A stretch of DNA of 64,000 nt from Onthophagus taurus (Eukaryota; Arthropoda; Insecta; Coleoptera; Scarabaeidae). The translations under genes were made by a program, and so were the position numbers. Numbering within the stretch: position 1 is the first letter of the stretch; each line of letters opens with the position of its first letter. Positions 56,236-64,000 of this stretch are shown in pieces. The notes beneath the pieces are model-generated. The model did not search any database. It was not told the origin of the DNA and saw only the letters and a list, made by a program, of their open reading frames with translations. The stretch is from the NCBI RefSeq assembly GCF_036711975.1, contig NC_091972.1:32617001-32681000 (forward strand), written 5' to 3'.

Positions 56236-59200
56236 AAACGCAGATTTGATTTTTTGATTGTGATAAATAAAACAACATGAACCCCTCTCCGCTATTCAAT
56301 TTTGAGGGGTTGAAGCACCCCCTCTTAGGGGGTTGCTCGTTCAAGCCTCAAATGACGTCAAAAGATGTCCCCCAAACAAAATCATTCGACATGTTTCGGG
56401 AAACTTTTCTAATCACTATGGGATAAGAAATATACGGGCTGGCTCGTCTGAGATGGAACAGCCTGTATATTACGTGCAAGAAAGTGCTGTTTCAATGCTT
56501 TGTCACCACTACATCCTGATCTTTCACAGACTTCATTCCCTCGATAATTCTTTGCTATTCATACTATTAATGAAAATTGCTATTAATGGTTTTAAAACTA
56601 TAGGAATATGACTAACTGACCCATCCATACTCACCAACGACGATTATATCTGGAACTGGCCAATTGGAATTACCAATTAGACGACATGCATATCACGTTG
56701 GAACGGTTAAGAAGATCCGATTCAAGAAGGCTAATTCTGCTACTTTTAGGTACTCTTACAAAATTGTTATGATATTTTTTATTCTGTTGGCCATAATAAA
56801 GAGAGGTGTCACAATCACATCTAGCAAGCATTTCTCATTACTCTTTGTACATATTAACGTATCGTCTCCTTTTAATCTAAATATAATACTGTATTGTATT
56901 GTACTAGATTATATATGGTTTAAAGTGAATCTTATGAGTAGGCAATACAAAAATAGCTCTTGCATATGCACACAGCTATTATAGCGAACGTCGCCCATTC
57001 AGCCTTGTAATATTTATGGGAAAATAATTCTAGTGGATGTCCGGCGTAAACAATAAACAAACAGATGGTCGTTCTCGGCGCCATCAATTGTAGTTTACCG
57101 TCAATACGGAATCAGCTACTCCATATACAGTGAACGTAATAATTAACGCAGGTGCTATTAGAAGCACTTGGTAATAAATCCGTTCGCGGAGCGGCATTTA
57201 CATACGATTTACGACCGCAATTATCTTTGCCACGGGCGTATGAATGGTTTTCGCGTTTTCTAACGACTCGATGGCGAATCACTACTCTACTACCATTCCC
57301 AATTGAAAATTATTTACTGCGATCAAAATTCCAATCGCTATGTAAATATTGCACATTGCAGCGTGGGCAGAGTTTGTACTTTAGTAAATGATTAGTGATA
57401 TTTAATGGATTTGAAAGTTTCTTAGTTGTAAAGTTGAAGTCATATATCAAAAAATTGCAAAACGAATAATTAACTTTTAAACATTCTATACAATTTATTA
57501 TACTCACATTACTACATTTTGAACGTTTACATTTGTTACGATTCTAACTAAATAAAGTAATAAATAAATAAGGTCGTGTCCCATTTTAGAGATCTCCATA
57601 ACCAAATTTGGAACTAAGTTCGCGTTCTAATAATATTAATCATTGCAGACTTATAATTCCTATTAACCTGTGATCTTATTCACGACGTTCGCCGTCGAAG
57701 AAGTCACGGATTATTACAAATGCGTCAATTAATCATGATCGATCCTATTGTGTACCTATCATCGCAACGCCGCTAGAACGTTGTCGTTATTACTGTTGCC
57801 TGTGATTTATTAGTACCTCTAACCAATAAAGCTCAAGAACACGACCGATCTATTCATGCAACGACAAGTGGACAACCGAATATAGGACAAGATTTAACTT
57901 ATGAAAACCAATTCATCATAATCAACGCTTTGTTATAAGATTACAAAAGGATCTTCGCACAATATTCACGTTGTTAGAATACGACTGTTAAGTTCTAATG
58001 GCAAAGACGTGAGGTTCGTCTCTAAAAGATTTTTTTTCTGCTTTAATTGAAAGGTGATGACGGTGTGCGGTGCTTTGTCCCCGAGTGAATTAATTAACAA
58101 GATATTCACAGTAATAACCACGCAAACGGGAACCTAGAGAGAGGCGTTTCAACGACTTCTTCTTCCGATGAATGCCTTTACCATTAGGAGGTCTAACTTG
58201 GTTCAGTGTGACCTTTATTAACTCCCACAAATTTCGCAATGGATTTACAGTTGAAAAAGCACTTGATAACTACCACCGCGCCGAGGATCATTATTACCGA
58301 CGTTCATCCTTGGTTATATTGCGGATTGCAAAAGCACAACGCATTTACTTCAGACTCGGGATGATTGGTGGTTCACATACCAAACGTCCTCAGCAGTGAT
58401 GATAATCAGACCGTAACGAGTTCATACGAGGAATTTCTTATTCGAGGTAGTTTTACTGGATTACATAACTTTTTGATTGTTGTACGGGATATTCAGTAAA
58501 GGCGATCCATAAACTGGGTGATTCAATATAAAAATGTGTTAACGGTGGTGGAGGCTTAAGATACAACGGTGTTGTTAACTCTATGTTCTCGTTATTGTTA
58601 CTATGTGGCAGAAATAAGTGTTTACCATTTCTTTAACTTGTTGAGATATTGATACCTATTTAATTTTCTGGTTCATGTGTTACCTATAAAATAAAAAATA
58701 ATATTTTATATAATTGTTGTAAACTCACGTGAAAGGCGTTTTTGTTGTAAAAATGTAATTCTTAACAAATACCCAATTCTTTTTTGACGATGACATTTTA
58801 TTGTTAATTTGTAATTTTTTATTCTTTTGCGATTGAGGTTATTGTGTTTCAAAAGAACTGAGTTAGTTGTCGCGTTTTCTTCACCAACTTCAATTAAAAC
58901 CAATTATTTAATAAATAGAAAAACCAAACAATTAGAAATTACATAACTTGTTTCAATTTACTATAAAAAATAATTAATCGTTTGAATGAATTGGTTTCGA
59001 CTTTTAATTAAAAAGTGAATAGCATTTAACACAAAAATTAATGATATTGCAATCGTATTATTTATGGTATATGATTGAATCAATGCGGAAAGTGAATTTA
59101 CGTAGTTCTATGAAAATAAAAAAAAACATTAATAGTAACGATGTTGCTAAGGAAGTTTGTAATGGATTCAGAAATGAAAGGAAACACATTCAGTTGAATA

Positions 59201-59765
59201 TAAATAAAATGTGTAATCAATTTATGTAATACTAATATTCCTTTGAAATGTGTTTTTTATATCACTTTCAAAATTTTTAAATTTTTTTTAATTCAAATTT
59301 ATTTGTTGTAACAAAATGTTACTACAAAACGTCACATTCATATAAATAATAACATTGTTCATTATAACAACTTACAAATTACACATTAACCGTTTAAGGA
59401 CCGCATTGGTGTTATACTTTATACAAATTGATCATATTACAAAAATGTTTTATTTGTGGTTATTAAAAGAGTAATCTTAATTAAAAGAGCAGTTTATTAA
59501 ACAGAATAAAGTGCAAAATTTTATGTGATGGGTAATTTCCAAAATATAGTGTATTCCCAAAAAGAGAACGTTGGCTCCTTTGTTGCCTAGAATAGTGTAA
59601 TATAAATATATAACAACTATATTAACGTTTTTTATTTTTTACGATATTTTTGATATTTTTTTTAATAAATAAATTTTGTTTGATTCGAATACACGCGCGG
59701 ATTTCTTGATTCCCGGTGTCTATTTGTAATTTTCATTTTGCTACCCTATGGAATTAATAGGTAAG
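56236..59765. other. 3.5-kb stretch without a supportable gene
   Basis: The region 56280-56470 is GC-richer (AGCACCCCCTCTTAGGGGGT is nearly self-complementary) and probably repeat-derived. From 57000 to 58650 the base composition is less AT-rich and looks single-copy, so it may be regulatory or part of an unrecognised gene. No exon could be defended. 58650-59750 is AT-rich. Confidence 0.35.
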
Positions 59766-59773
59766 GTTTTGTG

Positions 59774-59931
59774 TAAAGTCCCTAGATTTACAAAGTACCG
59801 CGGTTCATGACGCCTGTTTTCGAGCCAAAATGGCGGTTTGACAACTTGTCACTGCATCTCACCACTTATTTACAAAAATATCGAGCCAAAACGGCGTCAA
59901 ACCGCGGTACTTTGTAAATCTAGGGACTTTA
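59774..59931. mobile_element. MITE copy A (158 bp)
   Basis: The ends TAAAGTCCCTAGATTTACAA and TTGTAAATCTAGGGACTTTA are perfect inverted repeats, extending to ACCGCGG. It is flanked on each side by GTTTTGTG (59766-59773, 59932-59939). An 8-bp target duplication points to hAT- or P-like transposition. The interior carries CGAGCCAAAATGGCGG. Confidence 0.75.
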
Positions 59932-59939
59932 GTTTTGTG

Positions 59940-60220
59940 TAAAGTCCCTAGATTTACAAAGTATGCGGTTCATGAAGCTTGTTTTCGAGCCAAAATGGCA
60001 GTTTGACAGCTTGTCACTGCATCTCACCACTTATTTACAAAAATATTGCCGTCTTGTTGCCTTTGGAGTTGCAAAAAGGACTTTCAACTCTTCAGAGTAC
60101 CACGAGAAAAAAAGAAAGGAAATTTGGCGTAATGTTTTGGTTTGTAGTTTTAAATTTCCCGCTTGACTTTCGAGCCAAAATGGCGTCAAACCGCGGTACT
60201 TTGTAAATCTAGGGACTTTA
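59940..60220. mobile_element. MITE copy B (281 bp)
   Basis: Same termini as copy A but with a longer interior. It begins immediately after the 8-bp junction of copy A and is followed by GTTCTGTG (60221-60228), one base off GTTTTGTG. Confidence 0.75.
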
Positions 60221-60228
60221 GTTCTGTG

Positions 60229-60528
60229 TAAAGTCCCTAGATTTACAAAGTATCGCGCTTTAACGCCATTTTGGCTCGAAAGTCAAACGGGAAATTTAAA
60301 ACTATGTCGTTCTATTGATAATATTACGCCAAAACCCCATTCTTTTTTCTCGTGGTACTGTTAATAGTCGAAAGCCCTTCTTACTGCTATTTTTGCAACT
60401 CCAAAGGCAATAAGACGGCAATATATTTGTAAATAAGTGGTGAGATGCAGTGACAAGTTGTCAAACCGCCATTTTGGCTCGAAAACAGGCCTCATGAACC
60501 GCGGTACTTTGTAAATCTAGGGACTTTA
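60229..60528. mobile_element. MITE copy C (300 bp)
   Basis: Same family, with its interior inverted relative to copy B (CGCCATTTTGGCTCGAAAGT near the left end). It is followed by GTTTTGTG (60529-60536). Together A, B and C form a head-to-tail/inverted array with an identical spacer. Confidence 0.75.
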
Positions 60529-60536
60529 GTTTTGTG

Positions 60537-61489
60537 TGTTTCAAGAGCAGTAATAGCAGAAGAACAAAAACTTATTTTTATGATTTTTATTTTTGAATCT
60601 TACATAGAAAATACAAAAGTTAATCACTGCTATCGATGTAAAAGTAAATAGAATCTAGCTTTTTGAATGGTATTGTTTAAAACAATAACTTTTATGGAGT
60701 CGTGTTTCACATTTTGTACAGGGTGGGCAAATTTGGGTGTTATTATAGGCTATCTCAGAAACTATAAGAGATACGAAAAAAGTAGGTGCCATGTCCCGGT
60801 CTCTTTTTTCGAGACTAACCCATTCCCGCAAACACCAAACCTCTATCTTCGTTTGTTTTTAAGTTATAGCCAAAAAGTAAAATTTTCGTGATTTCAAAAA
60901 GTGCTCCTATTTCGTTTATTTTTGAAATTAGAGAAATGGGGTTGATACGTTTTTAAGACACTTTTTTAAGTAGAATATACTGCCGTTGAAAAATTTTAAA
61001 AATATTTGATGATGTATTTCAATCAAAATTTTGAACTTTAGCGCTTACTATTTTGGAATTAAAAATTAACGCTTATTTTCCGCATATACATCATACATGC
61101 GATACATCATTGGAAAGCTAAAAATATGCTCTTTTCATTAACATTATAATCAAGTATAGTTTGTATGTAAAAAAATACAACTTTGTGTTGTATCTCAAAA
61201 ATCATCAAATATTTTTAAAATTAAAAAAGTGCGTTAAAAAAGTTACATCACCTATTCATTCGCATTCTATATCATTCGCACTCCTATTTTTAGTACTTTT
61301 GAAGAAATGAGTGGATACTTATTTGTTCGATTTTCTCTGATGATGCCACAAGCACAAATGTTTCGTTTTGCTAAATCAAAAGCCAAAATGCAAAGAAATG
61401 GTCGAAGTATATAATATGGTTAGGTGGGTCTTGAATAACTGATAACATTTAATTTTTCCGCTTTTCCGTTTTTCCGCAATAAATGTCAA
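60537..61489. other. Repeat-like intergenic DNA
   Basis: From 60715 (ACAGGGTGGGCAAATTTGGG) to about 61250 the sequence resembles dispersed insect repeats, with CAAATATTTTTAAAATT words in both orientations near 61000 and 61205. No gene is seen. Confidence 0.35.
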
Positions 61490-61745
61490 AGTTAAGGGAT
61501 AACCATCATTTCCACAAAGTATATTTTGAATCCAAGGCGAATGGGTTTATTTTTTATACACATTTTGGCTGATTGATGCCAATGGTAGGATACTATTGCT
61601 TCATCAATGCTGAGATACTTATGAAAATCTCCAAACTGCTGAAAATTTTGCTTGAGTTCTTTCACCGGTTTTACTGCCATGTCGTGGCCAACGTTCTCAA
61701 AGAGGGACACACTAAATTCTTGCGCTGCAGTTACTAATTCAGTAA
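61490..61745 (-). pseudogene. piggyBac transposase fragment
   Basis: The minus strand reads SLFENVGHDMAVKPVKELKQ, then FGDFHKYLSIDEAIVSYHWH and CIKNKPIRLGFKIYF. This matches the DDE_Tnp_1_7 region with the first catalytic Asp in SIDEAIV. The N-terminus and remaining catalytic residues are missing, so it is a short dead fragment. Minus-strand sequence at 61859-62059 may be a further decayed part, but I could not confirm it. Confidence 0.7.
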
Positions 61746-62069
61746 AACAAGAGTAAAAAAGGTTAATATTAAAATTGTACTACTGAACTGATACAAGATA
61801 TTCCTCGCATGAGTAAAAAGAAAGAAGATTTTCTACTAAATACGTTTTTATTCGATTTCTAAACCATCCCCTTGATCGAATGGTCAGCTATTGCGGTAAT
61901 ACGTTGAAGAGTTTCGGTCTCAAGTAATCCACGTACTTTTGTTTTGAGGCACTTCTGTGGTACGGCACTTGCAATTGGTGTCGTGATCTTTCTGGTAGCT
62001 ATGAGTACTATCGTTAGAAGGATAAATTTCTCTGTTGTCGTTAACATGCAGCAATGCACTTAGCATGTA

Positions 62070-62647
62070 CGCTCAAGTGCAAAAAAAACGCAACAGGATA
62101 ATATTTGGTAAAGTATTACCCTATAACTTTTTTTTTTCGTTCAATTTTCATGATTTTTTCAGCAAACTGTAGATAAAAATATCGAATTTCATGATCAATA
62201 TCCAGCCTTTTGATGAATGCTGGTCATTTAGTCGGTATACAGGGTTAATTGAAACGTCGTTTTAGGATCCTAACTTTAAAACACCCTGTGGAATAATTTA
62301 GTGTATAAATGGTTTCAAAATTATAATTTTTGTTATGAACCATTCGTTCCCTACATTTTGTATTTTGGTTCATGTCTCTAAAAGTGCATTCGTTCATTTT
62401 TAAGAGCGAAATGAATTTGTCACTAACAATTTACTTCAGATACGTTACTTTTTAATAAGGTGGCCTTGTTCATTGTTATTCTAATGACAATTTGATAGCA
62501 TCAGTTTGCGAGACAATTACATGAAATTAGACATTTTTATCTACAGTTTGCTGAAAAAACCATGAAAATTGAACGAAAAACAAAAAAGTTATCACATTTC
62601 AAACTTTACCAAATATTAGCTTGTTGCGTTTTTTTTGCACCTGAGTG
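62070..62647. mobile_element. 578-bp TA-flanked MITE (Tc1/mariner type)
   Basis: The ends read CGCTCAAGTGCAAAAAAAAC (left) and CACTCAGGTGCAAAAAAAAC (right, inward). The inverted similarity continues ~130 bp (TAATATTTGGTAAAGT, TTTCGTTCAATTTTCATG, CAGCAAACTGTAGATAAAAA). It is flanked by TA at 62068-62069 and 62648-62649. The centre has no transposase, so it is non-autonomous. Confidence 0.75.
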
Positions 62648-62989
62648 TATATACTTGGTAAAGTAAGTAGATTCTCCCGTTTAATGCAGGTCCTATAACT
62701 TTCATCTGTTTGCAGTCCGCACAGCACTCATCCATTTTCTGCAGTCGGAAAATCGATGCTCTGCCCCAAAACAGGAACCAAGGATATCTTCAATGCTTAA
62801 CGTCCAATTTCGCATGCTGTTTGTTAGTTGGTAGCTTTCTTGAGATCTGGAAACTCTCATACGTAGACTCCCATATCTAAACGATTACATTTGTATCTCG
62901 CTTTACCTATAAACAAAAGCTGGGGTTTATGTATACTATTAGCATTGGCACAAGGCATAATAATAACCCTGTCTTTAGACACTTTTCTG

Positions 62990-63620
62990 CCTGGTTAAAT
63001 TTTTAGAACCACCCGTCACTTGCTTTAAATTCTTTATTCTTGCAGATTTTCTTATAAAAACCTAGAGCTTCCGTGAGAGTTTTGTTGCCGTCGCAACAAA
63101 ACTGAAATGAATATTTCATAAGTGCAAGCAGGATATCCCTTAAGCAGCCTGAGATTCAGGATCCGTTTATTCTGTGTTCCTAGAGTTCACTATATAGATT
63201 TCAAACAGTTCTAAACTGATTCACTTGTTCGTTGATATTCTGGTTGTTCTTCAGTTTGCATCTTCGAGGTTCTTTGGATGTTACTAGATATTTGGTTTTG
63301 TCAGTGTTAATGATCATATTCACTGTGTTTTACTGTTTGATTAAAAGACAAGACTTTGTAAGTTGTCTTCAGAGTATCCAATGTGCATCGGTCTTAGTAC
63401 TCATTTTATAACCTGCTCTTTTAGGTTGTTATTCGACTATTTTGTCCATGCTGATGTTGAATGGACTAAGTGAGTCGCCTTGTTTTATTTCGACGCATAA
63501 CTCTATTTTCTCTGTTAAACCATTCCTCACCATTATCTATATGATATCCGGTAGACGAGCTCGATCGAAGGCTTCTTTCCTGTCGACAAAAACATAAATG
63601 CCGTTTTATTTTTCATTGTG
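62990..63620 (-). pseudogene. Non-LTR reverse transcriptase fragment
   Basis: On the minus strand: VDRKEAFDRARLPDII, then MVRNGLTEKIELCVEIKQGD, SLSPFNISMDKIVE and, further on, MIINTDKTKYLVTSKEPRRC. These are RT blocks A to E with the catalytic YADD block lost and stops between. Same class as the fragment at 45440-49860. Confidence 0.65.
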
Positions 63621-64000
63621 CATATGGCGTTTGGGTCAAAGAGGGGGGAAAAAAGAACGAAAATTTAGAAAAGTTGACGTGATATACAAAAATTGAGGTA
63701 ATTTTTGTAGTCAGACGGAAAACTTTCTCTTTATCTTCTATTTTCTATTGGAATATATTATTTAATTCTCTCTATATTATGCATTATTAGTATTTCTCAA
63801 AAGAATGTCTTCTTTGGGTTGGATGGAATGTAAACTATCAAAAAGATTATGAAATTTATCCATGAGCATAGAGTAATTTGTGCATTGACCCGCTTCTATT
63901 TGAGAGAACAAAAGCGAACCCATAAAATACACGCACATTTCTCAGCGTAACGTTATAATTGCTAATTGTGAGGCGTCGTGAAATTCCATTACTAAGTTGC

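Noticed and set aside
56333..56984. Two open frames of 92 and 106 codons after the mariner-like gene
   Set aside because: They run through repeat-like sequence (GAACAGCCTGTATATTA) and show no family similarity.
58172..58399. 75-codon open frame in less AT-rich DNA
   Set aside because: No recognisable domain and no extension by plausible splicing; noted only as part of a possibly single-copy region.
61859..62059. 66-codon minus-strand frame near the piggyBac fragment
   Set aside because: Position suggests a continuation of piggyBac, but no motif could be matched in any frame.
1..64000. CRISPR arrays, rRNA genes, bacterial or phage operons
   Set aside because: None seen. Tandem repeats present are transposon-related, and gene structure is eukaryotic throughout.

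Overview
This window is nuclear DNA from an insect, most likely a beetle. It is AT-rich and intron-bearing, and it holds an odorant receptor, two ecdysteroid-kinase-like genes and an unusually dense, layered population of insect-type transposable elements. No bacterial operons, CRISPR arrays or phage genes are visible. The species cannot be named from the sequence alone.

Host genes are few. Two tandem minus-strand EcKL (CHK-like small-molecule kinase) genes lie at the left: a complete two-exon gene (6904-8625), and exon 1 of a close paralogue (289-1170) whose second exon falls outside the window. Both keep the same TATA/initiator promoter. An intronless ER thioredoxin-fold protein of the PDIA3/ERp57 type, with a degenerate second active site, is at 15321-16802. 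A five-exon odorant receptor is at 26777-28152. An acidic ORF at 18447-18884 is uncertain.

The rest is mostly mobile DNA. 1.7-6.7 kb: a dead mariner, a gag-only LTR element with a tRNA-Lys primer site, a decayed cysteine-rich repeat gene and a non-LTR fragment fill the space between the EcKL paralogues. 9.8-15 kb: non-LTR and gypsy remnants and a long-arm fold-back element. 19.9-26.4 kb: a broken Tc1 transposase, nested palindromes, a tRNA-like module, and a PIF/Harbinger deletion derivative with a TTAA-flanked MITE inside it. 28.5-32.4 kb: non-LTR RT, fold-backs and a second copy of the cysteine-rich family. 36.0-49.9 kb: two 3381-bp DNA transposons, apparently near-identical, in the same orientation 6.6 kb apart. 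Each has ~640-bp terminal inverted repeats, a 529-aa CENP-B/DDE transposase and a 3-bp target duplication. Between and around them are several non-LTR retrotransposons, one inserted inside another. 51-64 kb: a Jockey-like RNase H remnant inside a cluster of GC-richer repeats, an intact mariner-like transposase (55162-56235), several MITEs (three sharing the same 8-bp junction), a piggyBac fragment and a last non-LTR fragment.

The most notable item is the twin 3381-bp transposon. It combines a pogo-type DD36D core and CENP-B helix-turn-helix with a piggyBac-like C-terminal zinc module, very long inverted repeats and 3-bp (TTA/TAA) target duplications instead of the usual TA. It looks recently active, but both flanks are older transposon debris. 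Coordinates of decayed elements are approximate; those of the transposon ends, splice sites and intact ORFs were read base by base.
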